DNA of 64,000 nt from Antarcticimicrobium luteum (GTDB lineage: Bacteria > Pseudomonadota > Alphaproteobacteria > Rhodobacterales > Rhodobacteraceae): positions 31,825-95,824 of the forward strand of contig NZ_SMUV01000058.1 in assembly GCF_004358185.1 (NCBI RefSeq), in the 5' to 3' direction. Each line of letters starts with the position of its first letter. Positions within the stretch are counted from its first letter, which is position 1. The notes under the pieces were generated by a model that was not told the DNA's origin, did no database searches, and saw nothing but the letters and a program-made list of their open reading frames with translations. The translations under genes and the position numbers were made by a program. Positions 40,600 to 49,816 of the stretch are shown here, in pieces.

Positions 40600-41901
40600 T
40601 CAGCGTTTGAGACGCGTTGTCTCATCCATCATCTCGTCCACAGTGGTCACCACCTTGGCATTGGTCGAGAACGCACGCTGGGCCTTGATCAGATCGGTCA
40701 TCTCTTCGGCGATATCCACGTTGGAGGCTTCCAGGGATTTCTCGCTGATCGAGCCTGTGGCCCCGGTATTGGCCTTCATCGCCAGGAATGTCCCGGTGTC
40801 ATTGGTCAGCGCATAAGCATTGCCGCGCATCTCGCGCAACCCGTTGGGGTTCGCCACGACGGCGACCGGAATCTCGTAAAGCGCCTTGCGCTGGCCATTG
40901 TCAAAGATGCCGTAGAGCGTGCCACCTTCGTCGATTTCGGTGCGCATGAGTTCCCCCACGCTGGAGCCGTCGCGACCGAAGGTCTGGCTGAAATCGCCGG
41001 CGAACTGCGTGATGCCATCGAAAGAATCAGGTGTGCCCAGGGTGATGTCGATGGTCTGCGGCGAACCGCCGCCATCCACGGTCACCGTGGCCACCCCGGT
41101 GGCCGTGTCGAAGGAGAAGCCCGACGGCGCGGTCGCCGTCGAGGTCACGCCGGAATAGGCGGCCGGCGAGCCGGCGAGCGCGCCGGAATCATTGAAGTCG
41201 ACAGTCACCGATCCCAGCGCGGTCCCGGCGCCATCGCTGATCGTCACGTTCCAGCGGTTGTCGGTGGTGGTCGGCTCCCAGGAGAAGCTCAGCCGCTCCG
41301 ATGCGCCCAAGGGGGTGAAAAATTCCGACGATGTGGTGAAGGGCGCCCCCGGGGTGGCAAGACCCGACTCCTGTGCGGGCAGGTTGCCCGCAGTGGAAAT
41401 CTCCGTGGTTGCGTCGGCCGACAGGGTGATGTCGCCGATATTCACCGTTTCCATTTGCGCGAAAGAACTGCGATCGACATCCCCCAGCGTCCCGTCCAGG
41501 CCATAGCGATAGCCAGCCAGATAGAAGCCGCCCGCATTCACCAGGTTGCCGTCCTTGTCCGGCAGGAAGGAGCCGGCGCGCGTCAAAAGGTAATTGGTCT
41601 GAACCGTCTCGTCGGGACGCAGCGAGACGGTGAAGAACCCGGAGCCGCTGATCGCCATGTCGGTGGACGAGGTTGTCGAGATCAGGCCGCCGGCATGGTT
41701 GATGTCCATCGCCTCGACCGCATCGACCGACAACGCCCCGGTGGCGCCGCCGCCGGAGGCGCTGGTCGTGACGAAATGGGCAAAGCCGCGCTTGTAGCCG
41801 ACCGTATTGGCGTTCGCGATATTCTCCGAGATGCCGCCCACAGCCCTGGAGTTGGCCTGAAGCCCGCTGACTCCGGTCTGAAGTGCGCTTGAAATACTCA
41901 T
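40600..41901 (-). CDS. flgE: Flagellar hook protein FlgE
   Basis: A 433-residue FlgE. Seen: SALQTGVSGLQANSRAVGGI, SENIANANTVGYKRGFAHFV, a Thr/Gly-rich central region typical of hook proteins, and the C-terminal LEASNVDIAEEMTDLIKAQR, then FSTNAKVVTTVDEMMDETTRL. It polymerises into the hook. It heads flgE-flgK-flgL. Confidence 0.95.
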   Translation of the reverse strand: MSISSALQTGVSGLQANSRAVGGISENIANANTVGYKRGFAHFVTTSASGGGATGALSVDAVEAMDINHAGGLISTTSSTDMAISGSGFFTVSLRPDETVQTNYLLTRAGSFLPDKDGNLVNAGGFYLAGYRYGLDGTLGDVDRSSFAQMETVNIGDITLSADATTEISTAGNLPAQESGLATPGAPFTTSSEFFTPLGASERLSFSWEPTTTDNRWNVTISDGAGTALGSVTVDFNDSGALAGSPAAYSGVTSTATAPSGFSFDTATGVATVTVDGGGSPQTIDITLGTPDSFDGITQFAGDFSQTFGRDGSSVGELMRTEIDEGGTLYGIFDNGQRKALYEIPVAVVANPNGLREMRGNAYALTNDTGTFLAMKANTGATGSISEKSLEASNVDIAEEMTDLIKAQRAFSTNAKVVTTVDEMMDETTRLKR

Positions 41902-41961
41902 GCTCGCCGCCTCTTATTCTTGTCTTTGACCTCTTTCCCACAAGGAATACACGACGCTATT

Positions 41962-41975
41962 TTAAAGCAAGTTAA
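41962..41975. promoter_or_regulatory. CtrA-like box upstream of flgE
   Basis: TTAA-AGCAAG-TTAA, two full half-sites with a six-base rather than seven-base spacer, 60 bp before the flgE start. It resembles the fliC box at 35112. Confidence 0.4.
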
Positions 41976-42060
41976 AAATTTAAGAAAAACAACCTGACCG
42001 CAGGCTTTCCTGCAAGGATTGCAACCTCATTCAGCGCGATTGCCGGCCCGGCGCGCCGCC

Positions 42061-43881
42061 CTAAAGGCCGGTGTCGGCGGCATTGATGGTGCCGACCGCC
42101 CGTTTGGCGCTTTCCAGACGGGTGTCGGCCGCGTCGCGGCTGAGCGGCACCAGCGGCGCCGGCGGGTTGAGCAGGCTTTCGGCGATCTCGACCCAGGCCA
42201 CGGAGTCGGTCAGGTCGGGAAAGGCCGCGACGACCTCGCTTGCGGCGCGCACGTCCCCGGCCCGCCGCGCCGCGAGCAGCAGGTACGAGGCATCGCGGGC
42301 GGTGAACGCATCGGGGAAATTCACCCAAAGCTTGGTGTAGAACCGCGTCGCCTCGGTCCATGTTCCCTCTTGCCAAAGCGCCAGCGCGAGGTCGCGCAGA
42401 TTTCCCGCGTCGGGGGCGGCGACATGGGTGCGCAGCACCCCCTCGTTGTCACCCAGGCTGGCCAGAACCGAGGCCTTCAACGCGTTGACGCGCCGGCGCT
42501 GCGCCGGATCTTCCGGCGCGCCGATCCGCTCGAGAACCGTTCGCGCCTCGGCATATTGCCCACCGCCTGACAGGGCCCGGGCCAGTTTCAGCCGCAACCC
42601 GATCAGATGCCCCTCGTCGACCGTCGTGCCGGACACGGTGGCCAGTTCCTGCACCAGCGCCAGCGCCCGGCGATACTCGCCCGCCGCCAGATCGGTGCCG
42701 CCAAGCTCCAAAGCCCGGTCCGCCAGGATCTCGGAGTGCTGGGCAAACTCGGGGAAAAAGCGATAGAGCGGCACCAGTTCCATATGCAGCGTCACCCACT
42801 TGGACAGCGACAGGCGCCCCGCGGCGCCGTCCTGATAAACCGAAGCCATATCCGCACGCGCCAGGGTAGCGGCCTCTTCCGCCGCCTCGGTGCCGGGAAA
42901 CCGCAGCATCAACTTGCCGCGTGCGACCAGCGCGGACAGCGGGTCGCCGGTGGCGGTATAGAGCCCGGCGAGCCGCCGCAGCAATTCGCGTTCGTAACGG
43001 TCGCCACGCCAGGCGCCGACGCCGTACTCAAGGACGTCCCGCGCCGCCAGAAGCGCGCCGCGGCCGCCATCCTTCAGCGCCATGTCCGCCAGCGCCAGCC
43101 GCGACCGCGCGGCGTAGAGATCCCAGCCATCGCTGGCCAGAAAATAATGCTCCAGCGCGGTCTTGGCCCTGCCCTGGACAAGCGCCGCGCGCCCCCGCAG
43201 ATAGCTGCCCACCGGGGCGCTCGACAGATCGGGAAACCCCTCGAGCAGCGCCACCGCCTGATCGGCCAGGCGCGCCTCTCCGGTTTCGACCGCGGCCTCG
43301 GCCAGGATCGGCAGCAGGACGCGCACCACCGGACGGGTCTGATAGGCCAGCGCCTCCAGCGCCCCGGCCAGATTGTTCCGCAGCATCACTGAATCGCCAA
43401 CCGCCACCGCCTGCAGGGTCAGCCACAAGCTCCGGTCGGGGCGCGAGAGGGCCGCCAGCGGCGAGGTCTTGATGTCCTCCGACGCGGGCTGACCACTCAA
43501 CAACAGCGCCGCATCCCGCATGGCGCGCCAGCGACGGGCATCGCCGGCCGCCTCGGGCTCCACCCCATCGAGGACGGACCCGGCCTCGTAGAGCAGCGCC
43601 TGGCTCAGATACAACTCTGCCATGTCGAGAAAGACGGCCAACCGCTCCGGTCCGTGGGCCGAGCTCAACGCATCGATCCGCCGCGTCAACTCTCTATGGA
43701 ACCCGTCCAGCGGCCAGCGCCGCAAGTCCATGTCCGATTGCCGCGCCGCGCCCGGGGACTGGCGGGCCGCCTGACCCAGATCCGACAACGCCGGCGCGTC
43801 GGAGGGCGCACTGGAGGCCAGCGCGACACCGGCCGCAACGCCGCCCGCCAGAAGTGCAACAACCGCCGCCGGTTTCTTCAT
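42061..43881 (-). CDS. Exported TPR-like protein of the flagellar locus
   Basis: A 606-residue protein from the ATG at 43881 (a GTG three codons earlier is possible). Seen: a signal peptide (~1-25, ending VALAS), then many paired helices with TPR-like spacing (RLAVFLDMAELYLSQALLYE, LAEAAVETGEARLADQAVAL, LAGLYTATGDPLSALVARGK, LRDLALALWQEGTWTEATRF). It is probably periplasmic. Its place between flgE and flgF suggests a motility role. Rhizobial MotC is also a periplasmic protein of flagellar operons, but I cannot claim homology from sequence alone. Confidence 0.6.
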   Translation of the reverse strand: MKKPAAVVALLAGGVAAGVALASSAPSDAPALSDLGQAARQSPGAARQSDMDLRRWPLDGFHRELTRRIDALSSAHGPERLAVFLDMAELYLSQALLYEAGSVLDGVEPEAAGDARRWRAMRDAALLLSGQPASEDIKTSPLAALSRPDRSLWLTLQAVAVGDSVMLRNNLAGALEALAYQTRPVVRVLLPILAEAAVETGEARLADQAVALLEGFPDLSSAPVGSYLRGRAALVQGRAKTALEHYFLASDGWDLYAARSRLALADMALKDGGRGALLAARDVLEYGVGAWRGDRYERELLRRLAGLYTATGDPLSALVARGKLMLRFPGTEAAEEAATLARADMASVYQDGAAGRLSLSKWVTLHMELVPLYRFFPEFAQHSEILADRALELGGTDLAAGEYRRALALVQELATVSGTTVDEGHLIGLRLKLARALSGGGQYAEARTVLERIGAPEDPAQRRRVNALKASVLASLGDNEGVLRTHVAAPDAGNLRDLALALWQEGTWTEATRFYTKLWVNFPDAFTARDASYLLLAARRAGDVRAASEVVAAFPDLTDSVAWVEIAESLLNPPAPLVPLSRDAADTRLESAKRAVGTINAADTGL

Positions 43882-44029
43882 GTAGGCCACCGACTGTCCT
43901 TGTATTTCCCCAAATACATCTTGCCTTAATTCTTATATTGATGGATAGTTTATCATGCAATAACAGGAATGATACCGAAATCTTGCCGGTCTATCCTTGT
44001 CGGCGCATCTCAGGGGCACGGAGCCAGCC

Positions 44030-44767
44030 ATGAGCAACGCGGATTACGTTTCCCTTTCTCTCGCCACTGCCTTGCAGCGCAGCATGGACATGTCCGCGCA
44101 CAACATGGCCAATGCGACAACTGCGGGCTACAAATCGATGCACCCCCTGTTCGAGGCGGTGCAGCCCGACGGCGAGGAGGACATGGCGGTCAGCTATGTC
44201 GAGGATCGCGGCACCTATCTCAATTCCAGCCAGGGGGCGCTGATCGCCACCGGCAGTCCGCTGGATCTGGCCTTGTCGGGAACCGGGTGGTTCTCGTATC
44301 AGACCGGGACGGGCGCCACTGCCTATGGCCGCGACGGGCGGCTGACGGTCAATTCCGATGGCCAGCTTTCGACGCTGACGGGCGCGCCGATCCTGAACCG
44401 GGGCGGTGCCCCGATCACCCTGCCGCAGGCACTGGGGCAGGACATCACCATATCCGCTGACGGAACCATCACCGAGGCCGACGGCGGCATCCTGGGCCAG
44501 ATCGGCATCTTTCGCGTGCCGGATGTGGACAGGCTGGTTCCGATCGGCGGCGGCCTCTACCTCTATGGCGACGCAGGCGGCGCGGCTGTCCCCGACGACG
44601 AGACCGTGATCGCCCAGGGGTTTGTCGAGCAAAGCAACGTGCAGCCCGTCGTCGAGATGACCCGCCTGATGGATATTCAGCGCGCCTATGAGCGCGCCGC
44701 CAAACTGATGAGCGACAGCAACGATCTGACGCGGCAGGCGATCCAGCGCCTCGGCCGCGTGGTCTGA
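44030..44767 (+). CDS. flgF: Flagellar proximal rod protein FlgF
   Basis: A 245-residue FlgF from the ATG at 44030, with GGAG upstream (an earlier in-frame ATG at 43997 lacks family support). Seen: NADYVSLSLATALQRSMDMS, HNMANATTAGYKSMHPLFEA, and the C-terminal MTRLMDIQRAYERAAKLMS. It is a rod subunit next to FlgG. It heads flgF-flgG-flgA-flgH-FliL-like. Confidence 0.93.
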   Translation: MSNADYVSLSLATALQRSMDMSAHNMANATTAGYKSMHPLFEAVQPDGEEDMAVSYVEDRGTYLNSSQGALIATGSPLDLALSGTGWFSYQTGTGATAYGRDGRLTVNSDGQLSTLTGAPILNRGGAPITLPQALGQDITISADGTITEADGGILGQIGIFRVPDVDRLVPIGGGLYLYGDAGGAAVPDDETVIAQGFVEQSNVQPVVEMTRLMDIQRAYERAAKLMSDSNDLTRQAIQRLGRVV

Positions 44768-44802
44768 ACCGCCGGACGCCGGCTAACGGGAAGGACCCGA
44801 GC

Positions 44803-45588
44803 ATGAAAGCACTTGGAATCGCGGCGACGGGGATGCTGGCCCAGCAGACCAATGTCGACGTCATCGCCAACAACATCGCCAACGCCAATACCACCGGCTT
44901 CAAAAGCGGGCGGGCGGCGTTTCAGGACCTGATCTACCAGTCGATGCAGCAAGAGGGCGCGCTGACCTCGACCGAGGGCACCTCGCGTCCGGTGGGCATG
45001 AATGTGGGGCTGGGGGTGCAGAGCGCCGGGGTGATCCGGCTCAGCACCCAAGGGGGGTTGTCGCAAACCGAGAACCAGCTGGACCTGGCCATCGAGGGGC
45101 GCGGTTTCTTTGTGGTCAACCGCCCCGACGGCAGCCAGGCCTTCACCCGTGCCGGCAGCTTTCAGCTCAGCGCCGAGGGGCAGATCGTCACCCTCGACGG
45201 GTACGAGATCGACCCGGGCATCAATGTGCCCGAGAACACCCGCCAGATCGCCATCAACCAGGAGGGCGTGGTCATGGCCTATGTCGAGAACGACCCTGCG
45301 CCTGTGGAGCTGGGTCAGCTGACCATGGCCACCTTCCTCAATGAGGCCGGGATGAAGCCGATCGGCAACAACCTTCTGGAGGAAACGACCGCCTCGGGCG
45401 AGCCGTCGCTGATCAACCCGGGCGAGCCCGGTGCGGGGATCGTCCGGCAGGGATACCTTGAGAACTCCAACGTCAATATCATCCAGCAGATCACCGACCT
45501 GATCTCGGCCCAGCGGGCCTATGAAATGAACTCCAAGGCGATCGAAACCGCCGACCAGATGCTCTCAACCGCCAATCAGATCAAGTAG
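44803..45588 (+). CDS. flgG: Flagellar distal rod protein FlgG
   Basis: A 261-residue FlgG of standard length. Seen: the start LGIAATGMLAQQTNVDVIAN, NIANANTTGFKSGRAAFQDL, IYQSMQQEGALTSTEGT, and the C-terminal TDLISAQRAYEMNSKAIETA. It builds the distal rod. It follows flgF by 35 bases. Confidence 0.96.
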   Translation: MKALGIAATGMLAQQTNVDVIANNIANANTTGFKSGRAAFQDLIYQSMQQEGALTSTEGTSRPVGMNVGLGVQSAGVIRLSTQGGLSQTENQLDLAIEGRGFFVVNRPDGSQAFTRAGSFQLSAEGQIVTLDGYEIDPGINVPENTRQIAINQEGVVMAYVENDPAPVELGQLTMATFLNEAGMKPIGNNLLEETTASGEPSLINPGEPGAGIVRQGYLENSNVNIIQQITDLISAQRAYEMNSKAIETADQMLSTANQIK

Positions 45589-45592
45589 ACCG

Positions 45593-46291
45593 ATGCGCCG
45601 TAGAACCACAGCCCCGCCCCGATCCCGCCGCCGGCCCGGCCTTGCCGCGCTTGTCGCCGCGCTGCTGCTGCCGGCGCTGCCCGCCGCCGCGGCCCAGATT
45701 TCCGCGCTGGTGGCAGAACGCGCAACGCAGGAGGTCGGCCCCGGCATGCCCGACAAGGGCTTTTTCAACGTCCGGATGGCCGAGGGGCTGCCGGATCAGG
45801 GCGACTTCATCCGCGAATTCTGGATCGACCGCGACACCGGTCAGTTCATCGCCAACGTGATCACCGATCTGGGCGAGGTCCGCCGCGTCTGGGGCGTGGC
45901 CACGCTGACCCAGCCGGTGCCGGTGCCGGTGCGCCGCATCATGCCCGATGAGATCGTGCAGCCCGAAGATATTGAAATGGTCGATATGCCCTGGGCCCGG
46001 GTCAACGCCTATGCGGTCACCGAGAACGCCGCGCTGGTTGGCATGCAGGTCCGGCGCATGCTCTCGCCCGGGCGGCCGGTGCAATTGCAATCGGTGCAGC
46101 CGCCGATCATCGTTTCGCGCGGCGAACGGGTGACCATACAGCTCAACTATGGCGGACTGGAACTTTCCGCCGAGGGCAAGGCGATTTCCGATGCGCATCT
46201 GGGCCAGGAGGTCCGGGTGGTCAATCTCAGCAGCAACAAGACGATCGTGGGCATCGCCCGCGCCGATGGTTTAGTGGAGGCCAGCTTTTGA
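45593..46291 (+). CDS. flgA: P-ring assembly chaperone FlgA
   Basis: A 232-residue FlgA. Seen: a basic N-terminus with a signal peptide (~18-36, ending PAAAA), a middle SAF-type region (VRRIMPDEIVQPEDIEMVDM), GMQVRRMLSPGRPVQLQSV and a C-terminal VRVVNLSSNKTIVGIARADG. It helps FlgI form the P ring in the periplasm. Its last bases contain the TTG start of flgH. Confidence 0.93.
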   Translation: MRRRTTAPPRSRRRPGLAALVAALLLPALPAAAAQISALVAERATQEVGPGMPDKGFFNVRMAEGLPDQGDFIREFWIDRDTGQFIANVITDLGEVRRVWGVATLTQPVPVPVRRIMPDEIVQPEDIEMVDMPWARVNAYAVTENAALVGMQVRRMLSPGRPVQLQSVQPPIIVSRGERVTIQLNYGGLELSAEGKAISDAHLGQEVRVVNLSSNKTIVGIARADGLVEASF

Positions 46292-47085
46292 TCCCCGCCC
46301 TTTCTGATAATCTCCGCCCGCGGCGCATCCGCGCCGGAGCTCTCGCCACCCTTGCCGCGGCGCTCGCGCTGTCGGCCTGCGGCCAGTACACCAAGCACCG
46401 CGACCCCTCGCTCAGCGACATGGTGCTCGACGGCGAAACCATGCCGGAAGTCAACCGCATCAGCGTTCCGATGCCGGAAACCGAGCCGATGAGGCCGCCC
46501 CAGCGGGCCGAGGCCTCCAGCCTCTGGGGCAAGAATACGCGCAGTTTTTTCGGCGATCGCCGCGCCCAGGCGGTGGGCGATCTGCTGACCGTGGTGATCG
46601 ACATCGACGACAGCGCCCAGCTGCGCAACGCCTCGGAACGCAGCCGCAGTGGCGGCACGGACGTGAAGGATCCGGTGTTCCTCGGCTATGGCGGCCAGAT
46701 CGACAAGATCCTGCCGGGTGTCGATGCCTCCGACCTGCCCACCGGCGGCTCGATCATCGATCTGGGGTCCAGTTCCTCCACCGCCGGCGACGGCTCGATC
46801 AAGCGCAACGAGTCCATTCAGCTGCGCGTCGCCGCGATGATCGTCAAGGAACTGCCCAACGGCAATTTCGTGATCGGCGGCCGGCAGGAGGTGAAGGTCA
46901 ATCAGGAATTGCGCGAACTGCGCGTGGCCGGGGTGATCCGCCCTGTCGATATCATGATCGACAACACCATCCCCTATGACCAGATCGCCGAGGCCCGCAT
47001 CGCCTATGGCGGGCGCGGGCAGCTCAGCCGTGTCCAGCAACCGCGCTATGGCGAGGATTTCCTGGATGTGGTCCTGCCCTATTGA
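46288..47085 (+). CDS. flgH: Flagellar L-ring lipoprotein FlgH
   Basis: A 265-residue FlgH from a TTG codon overlapping the flgA stop, with GGAGG upstream. Seen: a lipoprotein signal with lipobox LSAC (Cys31), LWGKNTRSFFGDRRAQAVGD, LLTVVIDIDDSAQLRNASER, and VIRPVDIMIDNTIPYDQIAE. It forms the outer-membrane ring around the rod. Confidence 0.95.
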   Translation: MIPALSDNLRPRRIRAGALATLAAALALSACGQYTKHRDPSLSDMVLDGETMPEVNRISVPMPETEPMRPPQRAEASSLWGKNTRSFFGDRRAQAVGDLLTVVIDIDDSAQLRNASERSRSGGTDVKDPVFLGYGGQIDKILPGVDASDLPTGGSIIDLGSSSSTAGDGSIKRNESIQLRVAAMIVKELPNGNFVIGGRQEVKVNQELRELRVAGVIRPVDIMIDNTIPYDQIAEARIAYGGRGQLSRVQQPRYGEDFLDVVLPY

Positions 47086-47097
47086 CCGGAGTGACCT

Positions 47098-47565
47098 GTG
47101 AAAAAGCTGCTCCTCGCCCTCCTGCTTATGCTTCTGATGGGAGGGGTGGGGTTTGCCATGGGGCGGTATCTGCTCGAGTCAGGGGGGCCGGCACTGGCTG
47201 ACGACGCCGTCGCCGGGGTGGAACGAGAAACCCTTTACAAAATGCCGCTGGGAAAATTCACCTTCCAGGTGCTGCAACCGACCCGCATTCTGCACATCCT
47301 GATCGACATGGACGTGTTCCTGGACGATGTCACCGTCTTTGAACAAGTGAACGGGACGGTCGGCCGCGCCCGGCTGCGCGATGCCACCATCTCCGCGGCG
47401 TCGGATATGGCCGAGAGCATGCTCTGGGTCGGCAAGGGCGAGGAGCAGGCACTCGACACCGCCGCGATGGCGGGGCGTCTGGTGCTGAAGCTGCACAGCG
47501 GTTTTCCCGCCGTGCGCTCGGCGCAGATCAATCAGTTCATGGCCTCGAGCAAGCCGCGCGACTAG
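47098..47565 (+). CDS. FliL-like membrane protein (second FliL paralogue)
   Basis: A 155-residue protein from a GTG codon. Seen: one N-terminal membrane segment (LLLALLLMLLMGGVGFAMG, ~4-22) and a periplasmic region resembling the FliL domain (KFTFQVLQPTRILHILIDMD). It is shorter and more divergent than the FliL at 23640. It ends the flgF-flgG-flgA-flgH unit. A stator- or basal-body role is plausible by analogy. Confidence 0.7.
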   Translation: MKKLLLALLLMLLMGGVGFAMGRYLLESGGPALADDAVAGVERETLYKMPLGKFTFQVLQPTRILHILIDMDVFLDDVTVFEQVNGTVGRARLRDATISAASDMAESMLWVGKGEEQALDTAAMAGRLVLKLHSGFPAVRSAQINQFMASSKPRD

Positions 47566-47583
47566 CGGTGCGGGATGCCGCTA
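47563..47583. terminator. Inverted repeat between the FliL-like gene and flgD
   Basis: TAGCGG / CCGCTA around a nine-base loop, spanning the stop of the plus-strand gene and the stop of convergent flgD. It has no T tract, so it is a weak candidate. Confidence 0.3.
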
Positions 47584-48240
47584 TCGCACTGCCAGAATGG
47601 AGGCGGCCGGAACGTTCTCGTCACCGGGCAGCCCGTAATAGAGTGTTCCCTCGGCGAACAGCACCTCTTTTACCGAGGTCTTGCGATAGGTATAGGCGGC
47701 GACCGGATCGCCGGCACCGTCCACAGCGGTGATGCGCACGGAATAGCTGCCGCTCAACACATCGGCGCCCAGATCGTCCTTGCCGTCCCATTGGAGCGGA
47801 AGCAACTCGCCCGGGGTGGTCGCCAGACCGTTCAGTTCGCGCACCACCCGGTCCAGCGGATCGACGATCTGCGCCGAAACCTCGGCCGCCTCGCCGGTCA
47901 GCATATAGTACCCGTCGTTCATGCCGTTATCCAGCAGGACCTGATCGGAGCTGACGGTCACATCGCGGCCGATCATGCCGGCGCCGGCGACCGAGGTCAG
48001 CGCGCCGAACTGGGCCGACAAGGTTTCCAGATTTGTGTTCGACTTGACCGCCTGTTCAACTTGGCTGAGCTGGGCGAGCTGCGACACGAACTGGGTACTG
48101 TCCATCGGCGCCAGCGGATCCTGGTACTGGATCTGCGCGGTCAGAAGCGTAAGAAACCGGGTATAATCCTCGCCCAGTTGCGACAGGGAACTGTTGGAAG
48201 AGCCCGTCGTCTGCGTGCTGCCCGTTGCGGTCACGTCCAT
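47581..48240 (-). CDS. flgD: Hook assembly scaffold protein FlgD
   Basis: A 219-residue FlgD. Seen: the N-terminal LGEDYTRFLTLLTAQIQYQD followed by PLAPMDSTQFVSQLAQLSQV, then a C-terminal beta region (LLPLQWDGKDDLGADVLSG). It caps the growing hook. It follows fliK by 12 bases. Confidence 0.95.
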   Translation of the reverse strand: MDVTATGSTQTTGSSNSSLSQLGEDYTRFLTLLTAQIQYQDPLAPMDSTQFVSQLAQLSQVEQAVKSNTNLETLSAQFGALTSVAGAGMIGRDVTVSSDQVLLDNGMNDGYYMLTGEAAEVSAQIVDPLDRVVRELNGLATTPGELLPLQWDGKDDLGADVLSGSYSVRITAVDGAGDPVAAYTYRKTSVKEVLFAEGTLYYGLPGDENVPAASILAVR

Positions 48241-48252
48241 ATCAGTCTCTCC

Positions 48253-49812
48253 TCAGGTCACGATGTCCAACCGGCCGTTGCCGATCTCTGCGGTCTGCGC
48301 CCGGGCGGGGCCGGCCCCGGGCTCTGCGTCGTCTGCAAGCACGGCGGCAGCCGGCGCGGCACGCTTGCCCTGCGGCTCTTGCCCGCCGCCGTCTGAGTAG
48401 GATTGCAGATCCAGCGATCCGCTGTCCAGACCGCCCAGCGCCAGTGCCAGCATATCCCGTTCCGCGCGCAGCGTGTTCAGAACCGCCGGGTTCTCGGCCC
48501 GCACCACGACCTTCAGGGTGCCGTCCTGCGCGGTGCTGATATCCACCTCGATACTGCCCAGTCCCCGCGGGCTCAACTCGATCCGGGTGTGGCCCTCGCT
48601 GACCTCGGCGGAGCGGACCTGCGCCGCCAGCGCCGCTGCGAAACGGGGCGGCTCGGCACCGGTATCCGGCGCCTTGGCCTGGGCGCCACCCGCCGGGGCG
48701 TGCCCGGGGTGGCCGGCGCGGGCCAGGGTGCGGGCGATATCCTCGGTGGTGATCAGAGCGTCGGTCGCGCCGGCGCGGCGCGCGCCCACCCCGGGCGGCG
48801 GGCCTGGAAACAGGGCCGCGACGTTCGGGGCCTCGGCCGCGCCAGCTGGCTGCGCCATTGCCTCGGCGGCCGATACGACCCGTGCCATTAGCGCCCGCTC
48901 ACCCGGGCCTGCGACATTGCCAGACCGCCCGATGTGCAGTGGCAGGGTCGTGAACGGGGCATCGGGCGCGTCGGCCTCGGCCACCACCGGAGCCTGGGCT
49001 GCGGCGCCTATCTCCGATGTCCGGACCGCGGGGCCGGCGGGGCCGGACGCCACCGAAACCACCGCGGCGATGCGCGCCATGGCCGGAGTCCTGACCGCCG
49101 CGGCAGATACCACCGTCGGCGCAGTCACGGTCGCAACGGCAGATGCCGTTGTGGATGCCGGAACGGCGGCGGCACCGCCAGAGGTGGCGGCGGGGATGGT
49201 GGAGGCAGCGGCCACAACCGGTGTCGCCACAGGCGCTTCACCGTTCGAAACGGCCGTAGTCGGGGCCGGTGCCCTTGCCCACAGGCCAGCCCCGTTCTGG
49301 GCAGGCGTCGCCGATGCAGCCGAGATGCCCTGCACCGCCCCGCCCACGGATGCGATCACCGTTTGCAGGGCCCGGACCGCCGCCGCCGCATCGGCCGGGG
49401 TCGCCGCCGCATCCCCGGCGCCCGAAGAAACGACAATGTCCCCGTCAATGCCACCGTCCGGAAGTCCGGCCTTCAACTGTTGCAGGAGACCCAGCCCGGT
49501 TTCCTTCTCGAATATGGCCAGCGCACTGGCCAGATCGGTGGCGAGCCCGGCCACAGCCTCCAGCGTTTCACCGGGCGCATCGCCCTGCGCTCCCAAGTAG
49601 GCGGCCTTTTTGGTCAGTCCGGTGAGGATATTGTACAGTGTCTTCAACGCTGCGCCGCCGGGGGCTGCCGCCGCTTCGGAGCGGCTCGCACCGGTGCCGG
49701 TGTCATTCTGGGAGAACAGCGCCTCGAACCCCGCCAATTCCCCGCCGCGCGCGGTCTGGCCGCCCGGCCGAACCGCGGTGAGAACCGACAAAAGGCTGAC
49801 TGCATCGCTCAT
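48253..49812 (-). CDS. fliK: Flagellar hook-length control protein FliK
   Basis: A 519-residue FliK-type protein. The long central part (~90-340) is low-complexity Ala/Pro/Thr/Val, as expected of a molecular ruler. The C-terminal export-switch domain is recognisable: EGHTRIELSPRGLGSIEVDI, LKVVVRAENPAVLNTLRAER, DMLALALGGLDSGSLDLQ. It measures the hook and signals FlhB. It lies between the sigma-factor gene and flgD on the same strand. Confidence 0.85.
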   Translation of the reverse strand: MSDAVSLLSVLTAVRPGGQTARGGELAGFEALFSQNDTGTGASRSEAAAAPGGAALKTLYNILTGLTKKAAYLGAQGDAPGETLEAVAGLATDLASALAIFEKETGLGLLQQLKAGLPDGGIDGDIVVSSGAGDAAATPADAAAAVRALQTVIASVGGAVQGISAASATPAQNGAGLWARAPAPTTAVSNGEAPVATPVVAAASTIPAATSGGAAAVPASTTASAVATVTAPTVVSAAAVRTPAMARIAAVVSVASGPAGPAVRTSEIGAAAQAPVVAEADAPDAPFTTLPLHIGRSGNVAGPGERALMARVVSAAEAMAQPAGAAEAPNVAALFPGPPPGVGARRAGATDALITTEDIARTLARAGHPGHAPAGGAQAKAPDTGAEPPRFAAALAAQVRSAEVSEGHTRIELSPRGLGSIEVDISTAQDGTLKVVVRAENPAVLNTLRAERDMLALALGGLDSGSLDLQSYSDGGGQEPQGKRAAPAAAVLADDAEPGAGPARAQTAEIGNGRLDIVT

Positions 49813-49816
49813 CCGG

